From Lepidurus packardi (taxonomy: Eukaryota > Arthropoda > Branchiopoda > Notostraca > Triopsidae), in the NCBI GenBank assembly GCA_023053545.1, contig JAKZAN010000006.1, forward strand, positions 8,257,851 through 8,321,850: a stretch of DNA of 64,000 nucleotides, given 5' to 3'. This document shows, piece by piece, positions 37,501-48,684 of the stretch. Each line of letters begins with the position of its first letter. The stretch's first letter is position 1. The notes under the pieces are model-generated. The model searched no databases and had not been told where the DNA came from. It was given only the letters and a program-made list of their open reading frames with translations. Both the position numbers and the translations under genes were made by a program.

Positions 37501-38666
37501 CAATGGGTTGTGATCTTCTCGTATTCATTTGATCTGAAAATAAAATACAACATTATTCCATTACAAACCCAAATCCCTCATTGTTTAATCAAAAGAATAT
37601 TACACTGAACTACTGGCAGCCAGTAGAGCCAGGTTCTTTGTTGCTTGTCGGTCAGCGTGCGGTTACGAAGCAATTTCTTCAGCTCAGCGTTGGCCCGCTC
37701 AACTACTCCTTGGCTTTGGGGATGTCGTACCCTTCCAAAGATATGTTGTATGGGCCAATTACTTAAGCCCGCTGCCAACGCCTGTGAAATAATATTAATC
37801 TTCCTTTGGTATCCGTTCATGTTCATGTTAACAGTATTACTTGATCCCGAAATTCAGTTCCATTATCTGTCTGGAGCCTTTTTGGGGGTCCAAACACGCT
37901 GAACACGTATCTCAGTAAGCCTTCATAGATTTCCGTCCCATTTTTTTGCGCATTGGCCATAGAATATGGAAACGGGACGCCAAGTCTACATACTGGGCTA
38001 TGTAGCGATACCCGTCGACAACCGACTTCTTCGGCAGAAGGACCAGATCGAGCTACCAAAGAAAAATAAAATCTGTAAGCTTTTCCCCGTATCTTCTCAG
38101 GACCACTTACCTGTCCTTGTGACATGACATCACTGGCAACCACGTGCCTCATGGGAGTTGCATTTGTTTGGACTTTTTTGGTTGCACAGTACGGGCACAT
38201 TTGGGTATATTCTTCAACTAAAAAACGGGTTACTCCATAGTAATACGCTTGCACCTAAAACAATGTTATAGTATGGTAAGCTTGATATATTGCTTAATTA
38301 ACTTACATAATGAAACGCCGCCCTAGGTGACGTATGATTCGTGTCATTTTCGTGCACCTTCTTGATGTAATCGTACATTTCTTCAGCCCGGACGACGCGC
38401 TTGAAAGGTTGACGCGCGTACCCTTTTGCCATACTTTGGGACGGCTCAGTAAAGCACGCAACGTATTCCTCACCGCTTTCGTCAGTTTGCAAAATAAATT
38501 TTCTACTTATTTCATTACTTAACGTCGCCCCTTCTTTTTGTTTATGCAATTCGGCAAGAATCTTCTGATATTTCTCATTGGTGATAATCACCGAGTTGCG
38601 AACTCTGGCTTTTTGTCGTACCACTAAATCAAATTTCTCGCGATCCACAGGACCAAGACCCTGCAT
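34510..38666 (-). CDS. Integrase-type transposase with CXC cysteine array (frameshifted)
   Basis: Fourteen exons: 38666-38307, 38254-38111, 38052-37841, 37781-37604, 37533-37301, 37221-36979, 36890-36269, 36212-36060, 35992-35693, 35627-35472, 35405-35331, 35269-35033, 34971-34835 and 34785-34510. They make roughly 1,108 codons if one -1 shift in exon 3 is allowed. Order: N-terminal helices, an HHCC-like zinc site (CPYC), a DDE integrase core (first Asp in LDLV, second in LQTDNGTEF, Glu in HPQSQGVVERANAELKKLL), an acidic linker with a 96-base duplication, a beta-rich segment (LEVGNHVTVLIP ... YTENQLELY), then at least four Tesmin/TSO1-like CXC blocks (CECKSACETKRCRC, CSCRKMCLKKFCKC, CDCTESCINSKECECKK, CQCKDNYCAPKFCPC), and an unidentified C-terminus. 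The same arrangement occurs in KRBA2-like and Ginger proteins. In exon 3 the two halves of the core lie in different frames that meet at a run of seven A at about 37950. Acts on the element's termini (inference). Confidence 0.8.
36979..37221 (-). repeat. In-frame 96-bp duplication in the transposase linker
   Basis: Exon 6 of the transposase contains two near-identical copies of an acidic segment beginning MEPEEDPFALASTSTANPV or LEPEEDPFALAS, joined by GGDVVCLKSPTQEL. The DNA copies are almost identical over about 85 bases, so the duplication is recent. Confidence 0.9.
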
Positions 38667-38870
38667 TTTAAACTTAATGTAAGGAGCAGAATTAGCAAAC
38701 TGCAAGCAACATGATAACTAAAAAAGAAAGGACAACAACTTAAAGACAAGTTTAATCTCACTATCACATTAATATAGAGGCAAGAGCAACACTCAACACA
38801 ACACAACCGAAGCACACATGCAGCAGGTCAGACGAGCTGTACTTGCGCCCAGAGCTAAAAATCGGTCTTC

Positions 38871-38908
38871 AAAATTGGCGAGCGAAATCGCTCTTCGCTC
38901 GCAATTTT
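38871..38908. repeat. Hairpin at the inner edge of arm R
   Basis: AAAATTG-CGAGCGAA pairs with TTCGCTCG-CAATTTT around a short loop, with one bulged G. It ends five bases from the inner boundary of arm R. Arm L has no counterpart at its inner boundary. Confidence 0.75.
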
Positions 38909-39406
38909 AAAAGAACTTGTGGAAACAGCGACGAAAGCTAAATTTTGAAAAGCCGACAATGTTTGCACTGTGTGACCTCAAATCAGAACGACGATGGTTG
39001 AGTGCTGGGATGCAACGATGGTTGCTGGGGGACGGAAGAACCGATATAGCATTGCTTTCCAACCCTTTCGGACCGTATCTTTCCAAGCCTTTCGAAGGCA
39101 AAACCTTCGGAAAACGTGTAAAATTTGTGTTGTCAGGAGGTAACGAAAAGAGTAAATAAACGGAAAATTTATTTCGGAAAAGGAGCTGCGTAAATTGTTA
39201 AAACATTTCACCGAACAGACAAGATAGATAAAAACAAGGTTAACTTATGTATTCAAAGTTTTTAGACATAAAAATTGAGAAAAATCACAAAATATGATAA
39301 AAGCACAATAAAAACCATTGAAAAAATCAAAAGCATACAATGTCCGATTAAACTACAAATCGTAAACTGGATTACAAAAACCGGAAACACAAAAGCATGA
39401 AGAGGA

Positions 39407-39873
39407 TCAAAAGCATGAGTAATTTTCATATACTATTTCATTCCGTCGATTACGCCGTCGTTTACTATAACGACAAATCATTAGGATAAAGTTTTGTAAT
39501 TAAAGCATTTCAGAGCGTACCAGTAAACCATAACTCCAAGTACGCAAATTACACAAACTGCAAGAACGACGAGGCTTGTAGCCACTCGAATGTAGGTACT
39601 TTCATCTAAAGAATCGAATTTAGCATATTCTATTAAAAGAAAATGTATTACTACCGCAATGCTCAATACGAGCATAGTAGGGTGCCAGCGGGTGCCCCGT
39701 ATCTTCGTTGAAACAGACGATGTCCCCGTCGTTGGGTCCAACCATGAAGGCACAGTCGCCATCACCAAGACACTCTTCACAATTATCAATTAAATTGCAT
39801 TTTCCTGTAAGAAAAGAAAAAACGAAATTGGTAGCAAACGCCTTCACAGGAGATGGGAGGATATACCTTCCAT
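39407..39873 (-). CDS. PSI-like single-pass membrane protein (arm R copy)
   Basis: Exact mirror of the arm L gene, with exons 39873-39867, 39804-39655, 39605-39521 and 39464-39407. Splice sites, membrane helix and both possible C-terminal tails are preserved. The two copies point toward each other across the transposase core. Whether both are transcribed cannot be told from sequence. Confidence 0.6.
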
Positions 39874-40231
39874 GGTAAACAAGCTTCGCGCTCTTAGTAA
39901 GACCACAGTAAAATGAGAAGTGGAATACGGTCATCCCAAGTACTTATATTGAATATATAGACTGTACTTATATTGTTATATTCCGACCAATAGGGGAAAT
40001 CCTTGTCCTTAAATGCACTGCGCACTCTTCACATTTACGAATCCCCTTAACTTCCCTTCCCTTTACATCACATATACGAATATTATATTTTCAATTTCGA
40101 TGCTAAGCATTTATTTGCTTTGTCTGCTACATAAGTTCAAATGAAATTTTAATAAATATAGGCATTCCATTTAGTGAACATACCCGAGTGAACCAAACTT
40201 TTGAAAATATACACACATTTGGTATATATTG

Positions 40232-41272
40232 CACCATTATATTAAAAAAAGACATTTGCAGGCAATTCTTGAACATAGGGCAACCGATAGAGTTCAAAGT
40301 TGGGAACCTGAGTTCGGTATTGTGTAGAAAAAGCCCTTTCTCATAGCATGTTCACAGCACAAAGATAAACCACTTAATTTATTACATCAACAGGTTAAGT
40401 GTGCTATTAAATCTTATAAAAACTCTCTCAAAATAGGACGCTTATGGGGATTTCTTGAACTTGGGCTCCCCGAGTTCGAACTCGGGTTACCCGAGTTCGA
40501 ACTTGGGGAGCCCAAGTTCAGTATTGCGTAGAGAAAGGACTATTCACAGCTAGTTCACGACAAAAAGATAAACCACTTAGTTTATTACATCAACAGGTTA
40601 AGTGTGCTATTAAATCTTACAAAAACTCTCTCAAAATAGGACGCTTATGGGGATTTCTTGAACTTGGGCTCCCCGAGTTTGAACTCGGGTTACCCGAGTT
40701 CGAACTTGGGGAGCCCAAGTTCAGTTTTGCGTAGAGAAAGGACTATTCACAGCTAGTTCACGACAAAAAGATAAACCACTTAGTTTATTACATCAACAGG
40801 TTAAGTGTGCTATTAAATCTTATAAAAACTCTCTCAAAATAGGACGCTTATGGGGATTTCTTGAACTTGGGCTCCCCGAGTTCGAACTCGGGTTACCCGA
40901 GTTCGAACTTGGGGAGCCCAAGTTCAGTATTGCGTAGAGAAAGGACTATTCACAGCTAGTTCACGACAAAAAGATAAACCACTTAATTTATTACATCAAT
41001 AAGCTTATTATTTTATACAATTTTACGAAAGGTCTCTCAAACTTTTTAAAATCATAAGCAAGATTTTTATTCAATCAAATTTTACAATATTGTCTCAATT
41101 CTTGAACAATATAGGGCTATTACCGATAGAGTTCTAACTTTTGGGAACCCGAGTTCGGTATTGTGTAGAAAAAGCCCCTTCTCATAGCATGTTCACAGCA
41201 CAAAGATAAACCACTTAATTTATTACATCAACAGGTTAAAGTGTGCTATTAAATCTTATAAAAACTCTCTCA
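40232..41272 (-). repeat. Tandem array of about 203-bp units (arm R copy)
   Basis: Mirror of the array in arm L, with the same unit order and the same degenerate edge units. A further palindromic block at 41300-41352 and another at 43688-43728 carry the same GTTCGAACTCGGG steps toward the right terminus. Confidence 0.9.
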
Positions 41273-41389
41273 AAACATGACGCTTATGGGGAATTCTTGA
41301 ACTTGGGCTCCCCGAGTTCGAACTCGGGTTACCCGAGTTCGAACTTGGGGAACCTAAGTTCGGTATTGTGTAGAAAAAGCCCTTTCTCT

Positions 41390-43202
41390 GCGCAAAACAA
41401 CAGAACGCAAATCAAACATCTGACCTTCACAGACAGTCGCCAACGTAGCATAGAGAAACTCGACACCGCAATGCTAAAATTCATCAAAGAAATGCAAACA
41501 AAACGAAACGACGAAAATAGACAAATCAAAATTGAACTGGACGCCATTAACAGTACCTTGAGACACCTAACATTGAGATACCTAAGAGACACTAATGAAG
41601 GCCATTTCATACGAAGATTCAACCCCCAACTTAATTCCGAGGAAAAAACGGGGAATCCTTAACGGTGGAGGTGAAGTCTTGCGCTGGCTTTTTGGCACCC
41701 TTAGCAGCAAAGATCTAGAAGACATTAACCGAAAATTCAGCAGGATAACAAAGGACAATAGAATGCTGTATCATTTAGAAGAACAACAGGCTACATTACT
41801 AAACGGCACGTACCTGCAGGTCCGGAAAAATGTGGACGCTATTTCAAAAATTACGAAAGCAGTGAGTAGCCTTGCCAGTAGTGTTGAAGACCTCGAAGCT
41901 GTGATTTCAGAATTTGGAGATTTTTATGCGTTTACGTGGAATTTTGCTCGAAAATTGGACAACGCTTATCATACCCTTGGTACCATTATACTTTGGTTAC
42001 ACCAAAACGTTAATAACATGAACACGGGCTTGTCAACAATAGCGTCAGGACGACTTTCACCAAACATAATTCCTCCAACAGAGCTATGGCAAATTCTTCA
42101 AGAAGTAAGCCGCTACCTATCCCGCAACTGGGTCGTAACAAAGGCGGCAGAACCAGGGAACATGTGGACCCATTATCAGGAATTCCGGGTGCGTTCAGCA
42201 GCAACACTCCAAGGCACACTGAAAATCTTCGTGGACATACCACTACAAGATTTAAGTACTACACTTGATCTATATCAACTAATAGCTCTACCGACTTTTT
42301 TACCTGGAGGGAATTTCTCAGGTGACACAATACGATTATCTCGGCTTAACAAGCGACAGACAGTCGTATGTTGAATTTACTTCCTCAGAATTGGCAGAAA
42401 CTTGTACAACAGGATCAGCGAAGATTTGCTCCACCAGTAAAGCCCTCACGCGTGGCATCCATGGGCGCTCTTGCTTGTATGCTGCGTTCTTTAATGATAC
42501 TGTCTTGATTGCGGAATTGTGCAAAAAGACAGTCCGAATAGACGGCAGGCCATGGTGTCATTACCTTGGGAAAAACAAATGGATCTATTCAATACCTCAA
42601 CCAATGCAACTTACAATATCTTGCCCAGAAGAACGACGTCCAGAAGCCTACAGCAAGAGTTCCAGTGTCCAGCTAAATGATGTGGGCATCTTAGAACTAC
42701 CGGATGGCTGCTCAGCTCACTCCGGGTGGTGGACCTTTCCGGCAAACTTGGAAAAACTTAATAATTATACAATCCACACCAGCACTATAGACGTAAAAAA
42801 TATCTTTTCCGATTTAGATTTTAACTTACCATATCCTGTTGTGCAACTCCCAAAACCAAATCATCAAGGATTAACGCAAATTACCAAAGACATTTTGGAA
42901 GACCTACAGAAAAAAGTACATTAGACCCAAATTGGGAAATCAGATACAAGTTGTTCGAAAAAGCAGTTCAAGATTCAAAACCTATTTTTAATAATCTGAG
43001 TGACGAAATTTCGTATGTCTGTCTGACCCAAAGCTTCTTGACCCAATTTTTACTATACTGTTGGGCTGTTGTGATTACTGCCGCCACAGTATTTGCCCTC
43101 CCTGCCATCATCTATATGTTTTTGAGGCTTAGATGGCTGACAAGAAAACAAATTGAACTACTTCGTCTCTGGCAAACCTTACTTGATGTTGATGATAAAT
43201 AA
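41390..43202 (+). pseudogene. Broken envelope fusion-protein gene (baculovirus F / errantivirus type)
   Basis: Four successive plus-strand frames carry the parts in order. The first (from about 41390) resembles the small F2 part. The second has a furin-like RKKR at 41640-41651 followed by a Gly-rich hydrophobic stretch, as at the fusion peptide of baculovirus F and errantivirus Env, then long helices. The third (42322-42924) has the Cys-rich beta region. The fourth (42951-43202) has a membrane anchor (about 43036-43125) and a short tail. Frames change near 41600-41640, 42320-42370 and 42915-42950, so the gene is not intact. The 5' end fuses directly to arm R sequence and no signal peptide remains. 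No gag or pol and no LTR were found beside it. A frameshift-tolerant alignment would settle the family. Confidence 0.75.
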
Positions 43203-43687
43203 GTAGGGTATATATAGTGAATTATAAATTCCAACTTGTAATTCAATATTATTATTATAATAACCATACCTGGATATCCAACTTCTGCATGCTATACGTT
43301 TGAGCTACTGTTATTATATGAGTGAACATTAGTTACCAACAAACTTTTCAAGTACTGTACCCCAAAAACAATAATAAAAATAATGATACATATAAATTGA
43401 GGAGTGACAAGCACAACTCTACTCTTTAGTGATGAAAGTCGACACAAGTGGCGTAAACTGCAATTCTAAGTAGCCCCTCCTACATGCAACGCCTCCAAGT
43501 AAAGTAGTCTACACTCCACTGTAAACAAAACTTGTCATGTAAACTTCGAAGATAAATATTTAAATAAGTTGTGAAATTACTGCCAAGGTAATAATGCCAA
43601 ATTAAAGATAACTAAACCAATAAACTGTATTGTTAATTTCACTTGCAAAAACTGTGTAGGTGTGGAGAACTTTACTGTCAAATATTG

Positions 43688-43763
43688 CTACCCGAGTTCG
43701 AACTTGGGTTACCCGAGTTCGAACTCGGGTAGAGGCTCTACTTGGGTCGCAACAGTACCAAAA
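43688..43763 (-). repeat. Right terminal inverted repeat
   Basis: Palindromic CCCGAGTTCGAACTTGGG and CCCGAGTTCGAACTCGGG blocks lead into the 24-bp sequence that is the exact complement of the left end. The terminus is about 120 bp upstream of the LRR1 start codon. Confidence 0.8.
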
Positions 43764-43874
43764 CAAATCGCGCGGGAAAGGGACGAGCATCTAATCTTTT
43801 GTGTCATTCCCTGGAACTAAACTTAATAAGAGCAGTAAGTCGGTGGCTGTCTAAAGTTTCTACACGTAAGAGGA

Positions 43875-45339
43875 ATGTTACTAGCAGGGACAGTGAATAT
43901 TGTAAATAGGTTATTGCCTTCCACTGGTCAGAAATCTAAAAGTAAAAGCTGCAAGACAAACATCGTTGTAAGTACTTCTGCAGCCAATGGTTTAGAGGTA
44001 TCACTATATACAGCTAAAAATAAAGAAGGCGTCAGTTACAAGGTGAGAAGAATTACGGTAAATATAACTAACACCATATAGTTCTTTTATGTTTGTTTTC
44101 GGTTTTAATAGATCTCTGGAAATGTGCAGCAAATCTTCCAGACGTTTATAAAAGAAGGAAAACTTACTATTCGCTTTATACAACCTGCTCATGATTTGTG
44201 CTTCACCGCAGCAGCAGAAGCACTAGCAAGATTTGTGGATGTCATCACCGGAAAAACTCCCGTTGGCAGTTTATCTGTCAATGAAGCTGCAGGAACATGT
44301 AGCTCTTATGTTAAAAAAGTAGCTGGCAAGCTTCCATCTAGAAAAACGAAGTTATGGATAACTCACAAGTCGGATTATCCTATCACAACTTCGTTTCCTG
44401 ACACCTTGGAATGTCTTAAAGTGATATCATAGTTTTTATTTGATTATTAGTGTTCATCGTATTGTGTTGCAGATTAATGAAATATGCCTAAAGAAAGTTG
44501 ACCGACGTATCTTGCGATTGAAAAACCTAACAATCTTGGACTGCAGTCATAATGAAATTAAAGAGCTGCCTCAGTTCGACACTAGCTGCTTGCCAAGTTT
44601 GGATACTCTGATTCTGAGTTACAATCAGATTAAACAACTACCTGCTACTATCCAAAACCTCTCTTGCCTTCGCCATTTGGACGTGAGCCACAACAAACTC
44701 GACAATATACCTCCGCAGCTATGCAACTTGGCCAAGCTGAGTAAACTGTGCTTAGATCACAATAGTATTCTTCGACTACCATTTAATTTGGGTAAAATGA
44801 AGTCCCTAAGGTGGGTATTCTTGTATTTTTACTACATGCACTACCCTGTACTATTGTGCCAATAGAGAGGCCCTGTTAGCTCATAATAGTCTTAGCGCTT
44901 TGCCGTCATCCCTATTGGAGCTCAAACTAGAAACTCTTGATGTTTTCGCCAATACACACATTCAAGACGTGACCACAAAGAACATACCGGTGTCGTGGTC
45001 GCCGGTCGCAAGCTTGAAAGAATTAGCTGGACGAGCCATTTTAAAGCAAAAGTATCAGAAGCTACAAGTTTTCTACTTAGCCACAGTATTAAATTATATC
45101 TTTTATTCAGGATGTACTTGACAGAAGAAAATGTTCCTTGGGATGTTTTACATTATTTACGTAGCAGTACTTTATGTTTATGCGGTAAAACATGCCTGGA
45201 CCACACATTTATAGCGTATGTAAATTGTTCCCTCCGAAGACTGGCCATATCGGTCAGTGGTCCTGATGTAGTAGCATTACAAACCTCATTTTGTTCCATC
45301 AAATGCTTTCATAAATACCAAAATAGTTTTGCGATTTAA
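43875..45339 (+). CDS. LRR1: LRR1, substrate receptor of a CUL2 ubiquitin ligase
   Basis: Five exons (43875-44042, 44112-44420, 44473-44810, 44866-45051, 45111-45339) give 409 residues, close to the human 414. The N-terminal PH-like half (TAAAEALARFVDVITGKTPV) precedes about six leucine-rich repeats (LTILDCSHNEIKELP, LDTLILSYNQIKQLP, LRHLDVSHNKLDNIP, LSKLCLDHNSILRLP). The C-terminus has paired cysteines (CLCGKTC and FCSIKCF), as in vertebrate LRR1/PPIL5, where the region binds Elongin/CUL2. CRL2-LRR1 ubiquitylates MCM7 to unload the CMG helicase at replication termination (family knowledge). ATG 43875 is the only in-frame start before the first donor. The 13-kb element ends just upstream, so promoter sequence must lie in or beside it. 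Confidence 0.92.
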
Positions 45340-46357
45340 ATCTAACGAATACAAATTACATGAAGCCTTGATTTATTTTCGTTGTTGCTGGGAAAAGTAC
45401 ACAGGAGGCAGTATCATTGGTGCTAGATAATTGACTAGAAATGTGTGCCTCTGGCTTTTTTTTTTTGCTTATCTAAAGACATGCGACTTCTCATCTGGCA
45501 ACAAAAAACAGAAAAAGAGCTTTCAAATAACTAAATATGCAACAAAAGAAATAACTACCCGTGTTCGTACCCAAATATTCGTGTGTTCCTATTCCTAAGT
45601 AATCGAAAAATTCAAGATGATTCCAAAAGAAAGAAAAAAAATATTACTACGGCCAGCGCTACAATTACGGTATTCATGAGTTGAACCCAAGCAGACGACA
45701 TAGCCAGGGTTGTTCAGGGAAAGTAGTGGAATGCGGATGTTACAATTAATTGATTAGAGAATGTCAGGTTCAGTTAAGATTTCTGAGAGGTATAGACCAC
45801 AGTATAGAGGTTTACACAGTATGGTAACAGGGCTATCTTCCAATGTTAAGGTTTTCTGACGACCTTCTCGGTCCCCAGAGTAATATTCAGCTTAAAGGCC
45901 AGAAGACGAAAGGGTACACTCGCAAACCTCCCAGTGCAGTTCAAGAAAGGTCACAACGGTTTACAAAGCGCGTAATTTAAATCTATTGCTTTAAACTATG
46001 TGAGCTTAAAATAAAAGATGAATCAACTAGGTCAAAGCACAACACCTATACACATTATAGACTATTTCGCGTTACCCAGGTTGCACGACGAGGAGACGAG
46101 GAGGCAGTCTATTTTGCAACACATACATAAGTGTTTTATAGTATACAGGTTTAACCCCATATACTATAAAATACCCATGTATATTAATGTCTATGTGTTG
46201 TTATGACTATTTATGTCTATATACGAGTTATCCATTACATTGGTACTTTACAACTATTCCTAAATATTACTAACTTTTGCAAGTTTAGTATTTTTCCAAA
46301 ACACTTTCAAATGCGCGCGTTGCCGGCAGGACCCTACGTCAGCCCAAAACTCCCTAG

Positions 46358-46740
46358 GGTGCGTTCCAATTGGCGACTCAACCCGGGTTGAAGTGGGTTT
46401 TCAACTCGGGTTCCAGAACTCGCCTGTTTCAAGTGGCCAAACTCGGGTTCAAAGCGGAGTTTGGGGAAGGGTTGTTCGACTCCACTTTGGATCAGGGTTG
46501 AACACAGCAGAAGCGAGTTGGGGGACGTTTCGCGTCTGGGTGCTAGGTGGAGTCGTGGTTCGATGTAAACAAAACAAAGCTTCATTGATTCAAACTAAGA
46601 TTCATTGTCTCTGATTACAAGTTATATCGATTCCAACCATAACCCGATTGAATAGTACAAGTGCCTATTGGGACGCGGGTTTACTCAACCCGAGTTCAGA
46701 AAACTCAACTCCCTAGTCGAGTTCGCAATTGGAACGCACC
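46358..46740. mobile_element. 383-bp inverted-repeat element with 5-bp target duplication
   Basis: GGTGCGTTCCAATTGGCGAC at the left is matched by the inverted GAGTTCGCAATTGGAACGCACC at the right. CCTAG flanks both ends (46353-46357 and 46741-46745). The interior holds degenerate CAACCCGGGTTG-like motifs and no gene. The superfamily is not certain from a 5-bp duplication alone. Confidence 0.85.
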
Positions 46741-48684
46741 CCTAGAGTGCCAGAGAGAAAGGTCACCAGTCCCCCGTTTTGCGAATGTTTTGTTCTCTTC
46801 TCGAACCCTTTTTCTAGTAGATTAGGAATGCCTACATGGGGGTACATGGCTGCCATAACAGTCTGGGAATCCATCCCCCATATAAGCCTTCGTACCCTCA
46901 CGTTCTCTTGGGACCGAGAGATTTGTCAGAAAACCTTAACATTGGAAGGATACCCCTGTTACCATACTGTGTAAACCTCTATACTATGGTATAGACAGTG
47001 TAGTGTGCTTGTATTTGAACACTATGCCATTCACTATCAGACTCAGCTCAGACTGCCTGTTTTACACATTCTTGTGACTATTTATTAGTGGGGCAGTGAC
47101 CAAGACGAGGGAAGGTTAATTGGGGTTCAGGGTGAGGTCAAGGTGGTAGGATTGGAGTCAGGTTAAGGTCAAGGGTCAGGATAATTCAAAGAAACGATAA
47201 TTGGCTACATTACAGAAAGGGGACTAAATTGGCACCAGTGTGCCCAGCAGTAAAGGTCGTCAGTCCACGCCCACTGTGCTAAGTAGCCGCCTTCCAAGAC
47301 ACAACCTTCTAGAGAGAACACCGTCTTATCTAACGGGTGTTTCGACCCATGTTAACTTTCCAGAAGGACGCTCCACTATTTCCCCAAACATTTCGTCTAC
47401 GATGTAATTCTAGAAAGGCCTAATGTTTCCTATCCATCTTCATCAAAGTAGGTTTCACATCCTCACGCAATTGCTTGAAAACAGCAGTCAGGTTTTCAGC
47501 AGCACCGTTCAAGAGTACGTGGTATCGCGCCACCAACTCTTCGTAGTTTTCGGACTGAAAAGCCGCGCGGTCAAATTTGGTATTATAGTGATCGCAGTGT
47601 TAGTGTCTGTAATTTCGCATTGCTGACGTAGAGCTCTTGTTTCCAAGCTCTGTATCGACAAAAGCCCTTGATGCTACATCTTTATTTTCGATCTTACTGC
47701 TTTCCTGGGCTCAAATCAGTCAGCGAACTGCGTTTTCTTTTTTTTCCGACTGCGGTTTCTTTTTTCAGACGTATCTAATGGTTCCAGTCTTGCACCGTTT
47801 GTTAAACCTCCCTTCGTAAGATTTCACTCGGCAGCACAATACGAACCAGTTAGTCGCGAAATGTTAACACAAATGTGAACTGTACAGGTCTCCAACGTGT
47901 AGTATTGGAACGCAGAAACGTTGCGTCGCTTGTCATGGACTCGCAATAATAACGTGTGACAAGAAAGGGTAAACCAAAATCAATTTCATCCGCAAGATCA
48001 CTTAAATTCACTTTAGACTGGTCAATTAATACACCATCTCCAAAGCAAAGCACTTTTTTTTAAAACAAATAACCAGTCATTCAATTAAATACCATTTTGT
48101 AGCGAAGCTAATAATCCCTCTTCACTGGCAAAAAGGAAAAAACAAGAAAGTGCTTGGCGATCATGAATCAAACAATTTTTTTAATCAATAGCTTGTATGC
48201 ATCCCTCCATTTAATTTAGCTGAGTGACCTGTTCCTTTAATTGGCTGGGGAGTTTAGAAGGGTTATTGTGTTGAAAACCCTGTGTCAGCGTAGTAGTGGT
48301 CTGAAAATAACAGAATTGGTCAAAACGACGGATAAGCACAGTCACTGGTCAATTTGCGAAGTCCGTAAGATGTTCCATAGTTTTGAGTACTGTACTTACC
48401 TTTCTGGGCAAAACCCAATAGCGTATGGGCTCATTTCGGAGCAATTACAGTTAGAACATTAAATAGCTTAGAGCTAGAGATTAACTAATTTCAGTCACAT
48501 ACTTTTTCGTTTGCGAAAGGTTCCACTCATCGTGCTGTAGAAATAAGCGACCTAAAGACCACCCAAACTATAAAACAATTATTTACACTAATCTTCCCAG
48601 ACCAGTATGTCCAAACTAATCCAAGTTATAACTATACACTTTCCTACCCTTGTCTACCTTAAAATAATTTTAAAAAACGGAGAG

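Larger units (their letters stand above)
38913..41300 (-). repeat. Inverted arm R, 2,388 bp
   Basis: Mirror copy of arm L. Frames of the same length and sequence occur at mirrored positions, for example the 104-codon frame at 32898-33212 and 39620-39934. Outside 41300 the right side keeps a full palindromic block where the left side has a shortened one, so similarity fades rather than ending cleanly. Confidence 0.93.
30716..43754. mobile_element. 13-kb Ginger/KRBA2-class DNA element with envelope remnant
   Basis: A perfect 24-bp inverted match (30707-30730 and 43740-43763) brackets the unit. Inside it, the ends are TGTTGCGACCCAAGT and its complement, then a second matched stretch built on CCCGAGTTCGA. 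TGTTG...CAACA fits the 5'-TGTNR...YNACA-3' ends described for Ginger transposons, and flanking GTAC on both sides would be a 4-bp target duplication. Contents from left to right: an AT-rich left shoulder, inverted arm L (31532-33919), a PHD gene, an integrase-CXC transposase, inverted arm R (38913-41300), an envelope-like pseudogene and the right end. Because the 24-bp match continues through the GTAC, the exact end is inferred. An alternative is two nested insertions sharing related repeats. Confidence 0.75.
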
